A stretch of 64,000 bases of DNA from Vulcanimicrobiota bacterium (GTDB lineage Bacteria > Vulcanimicrobiota > Vulcanimicrobiia > Vulcanimicrobiales > Vulcanimicrobiaceae): assembly GCA_003151115.1 (NCBI GenBank), contig PLWS01000003.1, forward strand, positions 187,350 through 251,349. Direction: 5' to 3'. This document shows, piece by piece, positions 16,109 through 26,490 of the stretch (its first letter is position 1; the number at the start of each line of letters is the position of its first letter). The translations under genes were made by a program, and so were the position numbers. Below the pieces are notes generated by a model. The model did no database searches, was not told where the DNA came from, and worked only from the letters and a program-made list of their open reading frames with translations.

Positions 16109-16413
16109 TTGTATCTCCGGCTCCGTTCGCGCGTCTGAGTCCGTTTCCGAACCCCTACTCACGCCCGACTCCGGTTCGACCTTCGCACTCCGGCGCCGCA
16201 CTTGCAACGCCCTCAGCATACTCGATCGCGGTTTGTTACGTTCCGCACTCCGTCGTTACTCGAAGTGATTGCATGGTATCAATTTCACATATCGATTGCA
16301 ATAACGTTTTGATGCAACTCACAGCCATTCCACAAGAAACTGCGGTTACTCACATCTACTCACACGTTATGCACCCTTCGACAAGCTCAGGGCAGGCTGC
16401 GTAACATTGATCA
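16109..16413. other. Non-coding gap, no recognised gene
   Basis: About 300 bp with no credible reading frame. The left part is ordinary G+C-rich sequence; the right part (about 16250-16340) is locally A+T-rich with repeated short words such as GATTGCA and CTACTCAC. A REP-like repeat occupies 16374-16399. I looked for tmRNA, RNase P RNA, SRP RNA and 6S features on both strands and found none. An unknown small RNA ending at the hairpin 16078-16108 is possible. Confidence 0.5.
16374..16399 (+). repeat. REP-like repeat copy, intergenic
   Basis: CCCTTCGA-CAAG-CTCAGGGCAGGCT. The blocks match the copy in ybeY (11620-11645, opposite strand) except for a 1-nt spacer difference. It has the look of dispersed palindromic repeats seen in many genomes. 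Confidence 0.6.
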
Positions 16414-16758
16414 TTATCCGGGAGGCCACGACATATGTCTTCCGGCAAGCACATGCACGTGCAAGTGGTCGACGGTTTGTCCGCTGTCAGCGCCGGTGTT
16501 TACGACGAGCCGAAAGCCGCCGGCATTTTTCGCCCCGAGTTCCGCGGCGATTTCCATCAGGCACGCTATTTCGTCGGCAGAGCCTCTAAACGTATGCTCG
16601 GCGATGTTGGCGACATGACGCTCCGGAAACACGAGCAGATGGACCGGAGCCTGCGGGTTGACGTCTTCGATCGCCATGATCCCGTTATCGCGATGCACGA
16701 TTTTCGCGGGAATCTCGCCGGCGATGATTTTGCAGAAAATGCAATTTGTACTGCTCAC
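16414..16758 (-). CDS. HIT family nucleotide-binding protein (HINT-like)
   Basis: 114 residues. Starts with a zinc-type C-I-F-C (Cys6, Cys9), then I-x-A-G-E-I-P-A-K-I-V, and ends with the histidine triad H-L-H-V-H-V-L (His98, His100, His102). HINT hydrolases remove groups from the alpha phosphate of nucleotides such as AMP-lysine or aminoacyl-AMP. It is the last gene before the 437-bp gap; the solute-binding lipoprotein gene lies 81 bp upstream on the same strand. Confidence 0.93.
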   Translation of the reverse strand: MSSTNCIFCKIIAGEIPAKIVHRDNGIMAIEDVNPQAPVHLLVFPERHVANIAEHTFRGSADEIACLMEIAAELGAKNAGGFRLVVNTGADSGQTVDHLHVHVLAGRHMSWPPG

Positions 16759-16761
16759 GCG

Positions 16762-16811
16762 GCCCTCGACTGCGCTCGGGCGTGGTTCGACCAGGGCGCC
16801 AAATGGCGCCC
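16762..16811. repeat. Palindromic elements downstream of the binding-protein gene
   Basis: A REP-like string CCCTCGACTGCGCTCGGG (about 16763-16780) is followed by a perfect stem GGGCGCC (16794-16800), loop AAAT, GGCGCCC (16805-16811). No T-run is present. It may stabilise mRNA 3' ends or act as a weak terminator for the gene ending at 16840. Confidence 0.45.
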
Positions 16812-16839
16812 GCTCACCATGACATCCCGATTACGCCGG

Positions 16840-18420
16840 TCACCTGGGATGCAAGTATTCGAAAGCGATGTGCGTGTCGGGGCTCGGCACGAATCCCGCA
16901 ATGGACGATTTCACGATGACCGGAACGGTCGTGTGCACCATGGGCAGCGCCGGCACCTGATCGTGCACCATGTCGTTGGCCTGCCGGTAGACGATCCCGC
17001 GCGCGGCCTCGTCGAGCGTCGTCTGCCCCTTGACGATCAAACGGTGGAACGCTTCGTCTTCCCAAAACGAGTAGTTCTGGCCGTTGGGTTTTGCAAGCGC
17101 GCTGTCTTTATCTAAGAGCGGATAAAAGAAATTGTCCGGGTCGCCGTTATCGCCGCTCCAGCCGATCAGGCACATCTGGTGTTCGCCGTTACGCACCTTA
17201 TCAAGGAAGACGCCGAACTCGAATGGCTCCAGCGTCACTTTGATTCCCACTTTTTGCAAATCGGCTTGAATCGCTTCCGCGATGCGCTCCGGTTCGGGCA
17301 TGTAAGGCCGTGGAGTCGTCGGGTAGTAGAGATCGGTGCTGAACCCGTTGGGTAATCCGGCCTGCGCCAAGAGCTGCTTGGCCTTCGCCGGGTCGTATGG
17401 ATAGGGCCGGAGTGACGTATCCTCGCCGAGCATTCCGGGCGGCGTCCAGTTCGTGGCCACGATTGCGCCGGCCGAGTAAAACGCTTTGACGATTGCGCGA
17501 ACGTCGATCGCATAGGCGATGGCCCGTCGAACCGCGAGATTTCCGAACGGCGTCTTTTGCACGTTGAGCGCGAGATAGGAATTATTGTTCGAGGGCTGAT
17601 CGTAAACCGTAACGCCCGATTGCTTGGCGAGCTGCGTCGCATCATCGGGCCGTGGATCGGTCAGAAAATCGATGCCGCCACGCTGCATCTCGAGCACGCT
17701 GGTCGCTTGATCCGGAATATCGCGCACGATGACCGTCGCGTACGCCGGCTTGACGCCTCGCCACGCCGGATTAGCGATCAGCGTGATGTGGTCGTCCTTC
17801 ACCCACTCTTTGAGCATGTACGGTCCGTAGCCGGCGGGCTGGTTGCCGAATCCGGCGAGGTTCTTGCGGATGGCCGCCGGTGACGCGATCGCGAAAGACG
17901 GCATCGCGAGGTCGCGCAAGAACGGACCGAGCGGACGCGAGAGTGTGAACGTCACCGTCTGCGGATTGGGCGTGTCTACCGCCGTAATCAAACCCGGAAA
18001 GCCGCCGAACATGTCGGCGTAGTAGCCGTAGGGATAGTTTTGATGGTAGGGATTGTTCGTCAAGCGCCACCGGTCGAAGTTGAACTTGACGGCGGCCGCG
18101 TCGATGGTCGTGCCGTCGGAAAACTTCAAGCCCTTCTTCAACTGGAACGTCCAGTGCAATCCGTCGCCCGTCATCTTCCAGCTCTGCGCGATCGAGGGTG
18201 TCACGTCGAACGTCCCCAGTTTGAACTCGACCAAGCCTTTCATCATCTCTTGGGTCAGGTTGAGCGACATGCCGTCGGTGGCTTGAGCCGGATCGAGAAT
18301 GACGGCGTCTTTGACGCGCGCGATCACCAGCGGCGCGGCGGCGCCTCCGGGCGCGTTTTGGTTCCCGGCGCACGACGCGAGCAGCACCGTCAGCGCGGCG
18401 CACGCGGTCAATCTGTTCAT
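16840..18420 (-). CDS. ABC transporter solute-binding lipoprotein (peptide/nickel family 5)
   Basis: 526 residues. ATG 18420 opens a lipoprotein signal with lipobox L-L-A-S-C (Cys17). The body is an SBP_bac_5 (DppA/OppA) domain with the typical L-K-K-G-L-K-F-S-D-G-T, A-V-R-R-A-I-A-Y-A-I-D, and P-Y-P-Y-D-P-A-K-A-K-Q-L-L. These proteins bind oligopeptides or related solutes and deliver them to an ABC permease. No permease or ATPase gene lies next to it, so the partner must be elsewhere. It starts 4 bp after the stalk-domain gene, suggesting co-transcription. Confidence 0.92.
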   Translation of the reverse strand: MNRLTACAALTVLLASCAGNQNAPGGAAAPLVIARVKDAVILDPAQATDGMSLNLTQEMMKGLVEFKLGTFDVTPSIAQSWKMTGDGLHWTFQLKKGLKFSDGTTIDAAAVKFNFDRWRLTNNPYHQNYPYGYYADMFGGFPGLITAVDTPNPQTVTFTLSRPLGPFLRDLAMPSFAIASPAAIRKNLAGFGNQPAGYGPYMLKEWVKDDHITLIANPAWRGVKPAYATVIVRDIPDQATSVLEMQRGGIDFLTDPRPDDATQLAKQSGVTVYDQPSNNNSYLALNVQKTPFGNLAVRRAIAYAIDVRAIVKAFYSAGAIVATNWTPPGMLGEDTSLRPYPYDPAKAKQLLAQAGLPNGFSTDLYYPTTPRPYMPEPERIAEAIQADLQKVGIKVTLEPFEFGVFLDKVRNGEHQMCLIGWSGDNGDPDNFFYPLLDKDSALAKPNGQNYSFWEDEAFHRLIVKGQTTLDEAARGIVYRQANDMVHDQVPALPMVHTTVPVIVKSSIAGFVPSPDTHIAFEYLHPR

Positions 18421-18424
18421 ATCC

Positions 18425-19930
18425 CTACCTCGATTTGATGTAGAACGTCCAGCTCTTCGTAGCCGTATTCCCGGCTTCATCCGAAACCCGCACGATCACA
18501 CGCACGGGCCCATTGCCGTAATCGACCTGCGGCATGTAGTCGATGAACCGGTCGCTGCGGGTCGCCGATGACGTCACGTCGTGACCGTTCACTTCTATCT
18601 TCGCGCTCGAAGGGTTGACGGGCACGACGCCGCTTACGAACGTGGCGTAAATGCTCGGCCGGCTGTTGTTCACCGTCATGCCGTTGCCGGGCGCGAAATC
18701 GTTGATGCCCGGCGGTTCGGTCGAAATCGAAACGAACGCCGCCGATTCGCCCGAGGTTGGTTCGGCACCGTTCACGCTGACATGACCGAATACCGGCGCG
18801 TCGGCGAAGTTCACGCCCGCACCGATTTTATAGCTGCCCGAGTACGTGCCCGGCGCACTTTCGCGCAAGGGCAAATTCGTAACGTACGGTCCTAAATCGT
18901 AGCTTGCCAGCCCGCCCGGCGTAGCGTGCATGACCACGTACAGCGTATCGCCCTTTCGCAGCGCGTGGTTCGGCGAAACGGAGATCGCGGTCACCGCTAC
19001 CGGTCCGGCCGTGGGGGACACTGCGCCCTTGCGGGTGGCGATGATTTGGCGCGGTTCGGACGTGTCGATGTTGTAGCGCACGCTGACGGCATCGCCGACC
19101 TGCAAGCGATCGATGGTGACGGTGTTGCCGTTGAGCGTGATCGCAGTCGCACGGCTCGGGCTGATGACGCGTCCGTCGCCTAAGACGATAACGCCCGACG
19201 CGGCCGCGGCAATCGTTCCCGTATGCGAACCGTAAGCGTCTACGACGTGCTTGACGCGACTGTTTTTGTCGAGCATGACTTCGGCCCAGTCGCCGGCCGC
19301 AATATCGCTCAGTTCGCCCGAATTCGACGTGCCGGTGTTAACGTCTTGAACGATGACCTGCGCGCTGGGATCGATCGGAAGCGTGCGGATCGAAGCGTTG
19401 TACGTCAGCGTGATCGTCGCGGGCGAAGAATCGAGGTCGACGGCCGTAACCGTACCGCGCGTCTTCGTTCCCGCTCCCGTCGTTCCGGGACCGCTGCGCC
19501 CGATCAGACTCGAGACGATCTCGACGCTGTTGGTTTGGCGGTCGAAATTCGCTTGCGCGTCGAGGGCCGCGGTGAAAAAGCGCAGCGGCGCGTACAGTGT
19601 GTTGCGGATCTCGACGGGCGCCGCATCCAAGTACACCGGATTGCCGTCAACCAAAGCGCGCGTGCTTCCGAGCGTCAGCGTGATCTGCTTCGCGCCGACG
19701 TACGTCGTCACGTCACGCCCGTTTCGCTGGAATTGGAGTCCGAGCGCCTCGATGATCCGGCGCACGGGAACAAGCAGGTGGTAGCGATAGAATTGCGGGC
19801 CCGGATTGACCCTGAGATGCGTTCCGTTCAGAATGACGGCGATTGGCCGGATCGTTTTGCCCGGGCGCTTTGGCGCGTGAACGGCAGCCGTCAGCATCAC
19901 GGCGGCAAGGACGCAGGCCAGCTTTTTCAC
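18425..19930 (-). CDS. Exported stalk-domain (copper amine oxidase N-like) protein
   Basis: 501 residues from GTG 19930, which overlaps the upstream glycosyltransferase stop (GTGA). Signal peptide V-K-K-L-A-C-V-L-A-A-V-M-L-T-A-A, then a Cu-amine-oxidase N1-like 'stalk' domain (about 25-125; L-V-P-V-R-R-I-I-E-A-L-G and Y-A-P-L-R-F-F are the marks). Long β-rich segments follow, and a C-terminal Ig/BACON-like part with V-R-V-S-D-E-A-G-N-T-A. Despite the domain name no oxidase is implied; these domains are probably cell-wall binding. Function unknown; likely surface-exposed. Confidence 0.8.
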   Translation of the reverse strand: MKKLACVLAAVMLTAAVHAPKRPGKTIRPIAVILNGTHLRVNPGPQFYRYHLLVPVRRIIEALGLQFQRNGRDVTTYVGAKQITLTLGSTRALVDGNPVYLDAAPVEIRNTLYAPLRFFTAALDAQANFDRQTNSVEIVSSLIGRSGPGTTGAGTKTRGTVTAVDLDSSPATITLTYNASIRTLPIDPSAQVIVQDVNTGTSNSGELSDIAAGDWAEVMLDKNSRVKHVVDAYGSHTGTIAAAASGVIVLGDGRVISPSRATAITLNGNTVTIDRLQVGDAVSVRYNIDTSEPRQIIATRKGAVSPTAGPVAVTAISVSPNHALRKGDTLYVVMHATPGGLASYDLGPYVTNLPLRESAPGTYSGSYKIGAGVNFADAPVFGHVSVNGAEPTSGESAAFVSISTEPPGINDFAPGNGMTVNNSRPSIYATFVSGVVPVNPSSAKIEVNGHDVTSSATRSDRFIDYMPQVDYGNGPVRVIVRVSDEAGNTATKSWTFYIKSR

Positions 19931-20939
19931 CCGGTCGATTCCTCCAGTACTTCTCGATAGACGTTTGCGGTTTCGCGCGCGCAGCGATCCCATGTGAATT
20001 GCGCCGCGCGAGCTCGGCCTTCATTAACGAGTTTCATGCGCTGCCCCTGGTCGGAGAGCACCCGCTGCATCGCGCGGGACGCTTCGCCGGCATCGCGGGC
20101 CAGAAACGTCAGGGCCGCTCCTTGCAGCACGGATGGCAGTGCCGCGTCGCACGCGATGACCGGGCAGCCGGCCGCCATCGCCTCGAGCATCGGCAAGCCG
20201 AAGCCCTCCCGCAGCGCCGGATGCACCAACGCCACGGCGCCCGCGTAGTATCCGGCGAGTTCGCTCGCCGGAATATCCCCGAGCATCACGAGCTTGCGGT
20301 TGTGCGTGGCAAATCGCGCCGCGCCGATATCGTCAATCCCGGTGATCAGCAGATCCACCGCATCAGATTCGGGAAGGGCCGTCCACGCAGCGATAAGGGT
20401 CGCGAGATCCTTGTGCTCGCGATGATTGCCCGAATACAAAAAGTACGGACGCGCGCCGCGGTGCGGGACGGCCGGTTTCAAGAATATGTCGGCAACGCCC
20501 AGTGGAACGACCCGGACCTTTTCCGGCGCGACTGCGAGAAATCGCTGCAGGTCCACCACCGTGCGCGCGTCATCGGTAATCACGCGCGCCGCGCGCGCGG
20601 CAACGCTGCGCACGAGGGTCCGGTAATACGGCCCGACCTTCCGCTTGAAGTTTTCCGGAAAAGTCAAGTGGATCAGATCGTGGATCGTTACGACGTAAGG
20701 ACGCGGCATGAACAGCGGCGTGTACTGCGACATATAGTGCGTCAGCGCCGGCTTGGCTGCGCGGATGGCTAAAGGCAGCCGCACGTGCTCCGCCCACCCA
20801 AAGTTTCCACCATCGTTAAAAAGAACGAACTCCAGATCGGGCGCAGCCAAGGGAAGCCGCGCGGCCAGCTCGCGCACGTATGTCTGCATTCCTGCCGAAA
20901 GCTGGCGCGTAATGCGCGCGTCAAGCGCGATGCGCGCGC

Positions 20940-20943
<4 letters not shown>
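19927..20943 (-). CDS. GT4-family glycosyltransferase
   Basis: 338 residues from GTG 20943, which overlaps the stop of the GT2 gene (GTGA). GT-B fold with the family motif H-P-A-L-R-E-G-F-G-L-P-M-L-E-A-M-A-A-G-C-P-V-style region (EX7E, about residues 245-265) and an N-terminal V-T-I-H-D-L-I-H-L. Such enzymes use nucleotide sugars (for example GDP-mannose) to extend cell-surface glycans. It is coupled to a GT2 enzyme before it and a surface stalk protein after it. Acceptor and sugar unknown. Confidence 0.88.
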
Positions 20944-23323
<2,380 letters not shown>

Positions 23324-23354
23324 CTATCTTATTCCGTTGGGCCGGAGTCTTTAC

Positions 23355-24008
23355 CTACGCAGCCACGCGCACGTAGCGCTCCAAGCCCGCGTAATCACGG
23401 TGCACGGTGATTGCCGCCTGCGGAAACGCCTCGTTAGCAAGCGCGCGCAGCCCCGGCATCGTCGGAGGCGCCGCTTCCATTAAGACCAGCGCCCCGGCGC
23501 AAGCGAGGCGCGGGGCCACCGCGAGCAACTTGCGGTACAGTTCCAAGCCGTCGGCGCCCCCATCGGTAGCGACGCGCGGCTCGAACCCGACGGGGTCGGG
23601 TTTTTGCGGGACGTCCGCGCTCGGGATGTAGGGCAGATTGGCCACAATCACGTCGTAGCGCTCGTTGTCCGCGGGCGCAATGTCGGCTAGCGCGAACGTG
23701 CAGCGGCCGCCGACACCCAGGCGCGCTGCATTCTTGGCCGCGACGGCCAGCGCCCGGATACTGACGTCGGTTGCGGTGACGATCGCATCGAAGAGCTCGC
23801 TCGCAATCGTGCACGCAATCGCCCCGCTTCCGGTGCCTACGTCCAGGACGCGGCGGCGCGCCGTCGCGTGCATGAATTCGAGCGCGTCTTCAATTAAATG
23901 CTCCGTCTCCGGACGCGGAACCAGCACGTGTTCGTTGACGGCGAACTCGCGCCGGTAGAAGCCCTTCCAGCCGCTGACATAGGCTTGCGGCATTCCGAGC
24001 GTGGTCAC
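23355..24008 (-). CDS. prmC: PrmC-like release-factor glutamine methyltransferase, lacking the N-terminal domain
   Basis: 217 residues against about 280 in typical PrmC. The SAM-binding region V-L-D-V-G-T-G-S-G-A-I-A and the substrate motif N-L-P-Y-I-P (a variant of N-P-P-Y) are intact, as is the loop P-R-P-E-T-E-H-L-I-E before them. The missing part is most of the N-terminal helical bundle that docks on release factors. GTG 24008 overlaps the prfA stop (GTGA), so the short form looks genuine. The adjacent prfA is its expected substrate (Gln of GGQ). Confidence 0.9.
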   Translation of the reverse strand: MTTLGMPQAYVSGWKGFYRREFAVNEHVLVPRPETEHLIEDALEFMHATARRRVLDVGTGSGAIACTIASELFDAIVTATDVSIRALAVAAKNAARLGVGGRCTFALADIAPADNERYDVIVANLPYIPSADVPQKPDPVGFEPRVATDGGADGLELYRKLLAVAPRLACAGALVLMEAAPPTMPGLRALANEAFPQAAITVHRDYAGLERYVRVAA

Positions 24009-25090
24009 CCGGCGGCTCCCTCGCCCGCGAGCAGTTTCATGCGCTCGTCTTTGAGCAGTTCGTCCACAATATGTCCGAGCGCTCCGTCCATAACGCCGCG
24101 CAGGTTGCCGAAGTTTTGGTTGATGCGGTGATCGGTGATGCGATCTTGCGGATAGTTATACGTGCGGATTTTCTCCGAGCGGTCGCCCGTTCCGACTTGG
24201 CTGCGCCGCATCGACCCCGCGGCCTCTTCGGCTTCGCGGCGTTTGCCCTCGTAAATCTTCGAACGCAACATCTGCATGGCTTTTTCGCGGTTTTGAATCT
24301 GTGAGCGTTCTTGCTGCGAGGCCACGATGATCCCCGTCGGTATATGCGTGATACGGATCGCAGACTCGGTCTTATTGACGTATTGTCCGCCCGCCCCGCT
24401 GGATTTGTACGTGTCGATCTGCAGATCCGACGGCCGAATCTCGACGGAAAAATCGTCCTCAACCTGAGGCAGAACGGCCACCGTGGCTGTGCTTGTGTGC
24501 ACGCGCCCTTGGGCTTCGGTCAGCGGAACGCGCTGGACTCGGTGCACGCCCGACTCGTGTTTGAAAAAACGGTACGGCGTTCCGCCTCGCACGGCAAAGA
24601 CGATCTCCTTATAACCGCCGGCTTCGCTCTCGTTCTGCGACACCGGTTCGACGCGCATCCCCTGCGACTCGGCGTACCGCATGTACATGCGCGCGAGATC
24701 GCCCGCGAAAATCGCCGCTTCATCGCCTCCGGCGCCGGCGCGAATTTCGATGAAGACGTCTTTGTCGTCGTCGGGATCTTTGGGAATGAGCAGCGCCTGT
24801 AAGCGGTCCTCGAGCTCTTTGCGTTTTTCGCGCAAGCCCTTGACCTCATCTTCGGCGAGCTGCGACAACTCCGGATCGCTGCGATCGGCGAGCAATTCTT
24901 CGTTGGCCGCAATATCCGCAACGATCTTTGAATAGGCGCGATACGCCTCGACGGTTTCTTCGAGTGCGGCGCGTTCTTTGACGAGTGCGGTAAAGCGGAC
25001 TTGATCGAACGTTTCAGACGGATGCGCGAGCTCGCCTTCGATCTCATCGAAGCGCTTGGCGATGACGTCGAGGCGGTCTGAAAGGTTCAG
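24005..25090 (-). CDS. prfA: Peptide chain release factor 1, apparent CTG start
   Basis: Reads UAA/UAG stops on the ribosome. The GGQ motif sits in S-S-G-A-G-G-Q-Y-V-N-K-T-E-S-A-I-R, with the R-A-G-A-G-G-D-E-A domain upstream. The first ATG/GTG/TTG in frame is TTG 24895, which would leave only 296 residues. The conserved N-terminal helices continue upstream (L-D-V-I-A-K-R-F-D-E-I-E-G-E-L) to a CTG at 25088-25090 that directly abuts the in-frame rpmE TAA. From CTG the protein is 361 residues, the standard RF1 length. No canonical start codon exists in between; I checked each of the 65 codons. Confidence 0.95.
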   Translation of the reverse strand: MNLSDRLDVIAKRFDEIEGELAHPSETFDQVRFTALVKERAALEETVEAYRAYSKIVADIAANEELLADRSDPELSQLAEDEVKGLREKRKELEDRLQALLIPKDPDDDKDVFIEIRAGAGGDEAAIFAGDLARMYMRYAESQGMRVEPVSQNESEAGGYKEIVFAVRGGTPYRFFKHESGVHRVQRVPLTEAQGRVHTSTATVAVLPQVEDDFSVEIRPSDLQIDTYKSSGAGGQYVNKTESAIRITHIPTGIIVASQQERSQIQNREKAMQMLRSKIYEGKRREAEEAAGSMRRSQVGTGDRSEKIRTYNYPQDRITDHRINQNFGNLRGVMDGALGHIVDELLKDERMKLLAGEGAAG

Positions 25091-25363
25091 TTAAGCTTCG
25101 GCTGCGGCTTTTTCGGCCTCGCGCTTGGCTTTGCGCGCAGCGGCCTCTTCTTGCTTGCGCTTGGCGATCTGTTCGCGTTGACGGAACTTATCGACGCGGC
25201 CGGCCGTGTCGACGAACTTCTGCTGGCCCGTGAAGAGCGGATGGCAAGCCGAACAGATCTCGACCGCGATCTCCGGGATGGTCGATCCGGTCGTGAACGT
25301 GCTGCCGCAGGCGCAGTGCACCCGGGCCTCGGGGTACCATTTGGGGTGGATCTTCTCTTTCAC
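25091..25363 (-). CDS. rpmE: 50S ribosomal protein L31 with basic C-terminal extension
   Basis: The zinc-type L31 core has C-A-C-G and [12 protein letters not shown]. From GTG 25363 the protein starts K-E-K-I-H-P-K-W-Y, as family members do; a TTG at 25369 would add two residues. The C-terminal third (about 62-90) is an Ala/Lys/Glu-rich helix not found in short L31. An extended -10 promoter (25373-25381) predicts transcription starting around 25366, so the message would be nearly leaderless from the GTG. Heads the operon rpmE-prfA-prmC-pyrG; its TAA abuts the prfA CTG. Confidence 0.93.
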   Translation of the reverse strand: MKEKIHPKWYPEARVHCACGSTFTTGSTIPEIAVEICSACHPLFTGQQKFVDTAGRVDKFRQREQIAKRKQEEAAARKAKREAEKAAAEA

Positions 25364-25372
25364 AGCCAAAAC

Positions 25373-25381
25373 ATTATATCA
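25373..25381 (-). promoter_or_regulatory. Extended -10 promoter for rpmE (TGATATAAT)
   Basis: Minus strand: TGA followed directly by consensus TATAAT (25378-25373). No -35-like hexamer stands at 17 bp. Start near 25366 lies only about 3 nt before GTG 25363. Confidence 0.65.
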
Positions 25382-25444
25382 GCCGCGGCAAGGCCTCCCT
25401 CCCCTCCCCGGGAACCGAACGGTCTCCGCAGTAGTTAAGGAGCC

Positions 25445-25987
25445 ATGAACCGTTCGATTCTCCCCGGCGCCGCCTTGGCGCTGGCCCTGGCCGCGCAAGC
25501 CGCCGCGGCCGCGCAAACCTACCCCTCCCCGGTACCGGCGGCGGCTCTGTCAACGCCGGCCCCGGCCGCTTCGGCCACGATCAAGATTCCCGCGGCAAAA
25601 GCGACCCCTGCACCGCCCAAGGATACGCCCATCACGCGGGTCGGCATATCCGGCGTCTGGGAGATCCAAATCCAACGCATGACCGGGGTGACGTACACGC
25701 ACTTCAAGATCGACCAAAAAGACAACGTGCTGACCGGGCAATACCTCGATCAAGACGGCAAGAAATATCCACTCTTCGGTTCGGTCGACGGGAAAAACGT
25801 GCGGTTGGTGGTTTCGCTTCCCAACGGTTCCACACTTACGTTCAGCGGAACGCAGGAAGCGTTCAGCGACATGATTGGAATGCTGGCGCTCAGCAGCGAA
25901 AGCATTCCGTTTACGGCAACGTACCGGCCGAAATACAACTGGCTCGACAATCTCTCGCCGGGCACCGGCGGACTCGGCCAGCCCTAA
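25445..25987 (+). CDS. Exported β-rich protein of unknown function
   Basis: 180 residues. Strong signal peptide (residues 1-23, Ala-rich core ending A-A-A-A-A-Q), then a low-complexity Pro/Ala linker to about residue 58. A compact domain follows (about 65-165), beginning G-V-W-E-I-Q-I-Q-R and containing D-Q-K-D-N-V-L-T-G-Q-Y-L-D-x-D-G-K-K-Y. This W-x-I…D-x-x-x-L-x-G-x-Y pattern resembles small β-barrel lipocalin-like/DUF domains, but I cannot name one. AAGGAG stands unusually close (2 nt) to ATG 25445. It is divergent from rpmE and its last 4 bp overlap leuD convergently. Confidence 0.7.
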   Translation: MNRSILPGAALALALAAQAAAAAQTYPSPVPAAALSTPAPAASATIKIPAAKATPAPPKDTPITRVGISGVWEIQIQRMTGVTYTHFKIDQKDNVLTGQYLDQDGKKYPLFGSVDGKNVRLVVSLPNGSTLTFSGTQEAFSDMIGMLALSSESIPFTATYRPKYNWLDNLSPGTGGLGQP

Positions 25988-26490
25988 GCCTTCTCGGCTA
26001 GGCGCTTCTCGACATACGGCTGCAAACCGCCGGCGTCGATCAGCGACTGCATAAACGGCGGAAAAGCCGCCGCCGTATACGTTTGGTTTTTTGTCAGGTT
26101 GCGAATGACGCCGCCCGCCGGCTCGATTTCGAGTTCGTCGCCGCTGTCGATCGCATCGACGGCTTCGGGCGATTCGAAGATCGGCAGACCGATGTTGAGT
26201 GCGTTGCGGTAAAAGATGCGCGCGAAACTCTTGGCGATCACAGCCGACGTACCGGAACCTTTGATCGCGATCGGTGCGACTTCGCGGCTGGACCCGCAGC
26301 CGAAATTCGAGTCGGCGACGATCAGATCGCCCGGCTTCATCTTCGCCGTATACTCCGGGTCTAAGCCCTCCATCGCGTGCTTGCCGAGTTCGGCGATGTC
26401 GATGATGTTGCAGTACTTGCCCGGGATGATCACGTCGGTGTCGACGTTTTTTCCATACTTGTGCGCGCGACCGCGAAGCGAAGCTTGCAT
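25984..26490 (-). CDS. leuD: 3-isopropylmalate dehydratase small subunit
   Basis: 168 residues, the short archaeal/thermophile-type LeuD. Y-G-K-N-V-D-T-D-V-I-I-P-G-K-Y at the start and N-F-G-C-G-S-S-R-E near residue 63 are the swivelling-domain signatures. With LeuC it isomerises 2-isopropylmalate to 3-isopropylmalate in leucine synthesis. ATG 26490 overlaps the leuC stop (TGATG), which fixes the start; the longer open frame is leuC overlap. Confidence 0.95.
   Translation of the reverse strand: MQASLRGRAHKYGKNVDTDVIIPGKYCNIIDIAELGKHAMEGLDPEYTAKMKPGDLIVADSNFGCGSSREVAPIAIKGSGTSAVIAKSFARIFYRNALNIGLPIFESPEAVDAIDSGDELEIEPAGGVIRNLTKNQTYTAAAFPPFMQSLIDAGGLQPYVEKRLAEKA

Noticed and set aside
16109-16413. 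tmRNA, RNase P RNA, SRP RNA or 6S RNA in the intergenic gap
   Set aside because: None of their conserved sequence blocks found on either strand.
16435-17115. Plus-strand frame of 226 codons over the HIT gene and the binding-protein end
   Set aside because: Antisense to two recognised genes and without protein-like features.
23355-24008. Frameshift hiding the PrmC N-terminal domain
   Set aside because: The upstream sequence is fully accounted for by prfA, with a clean GTGA overlap, so a truncated PrmC is the simpler reading.
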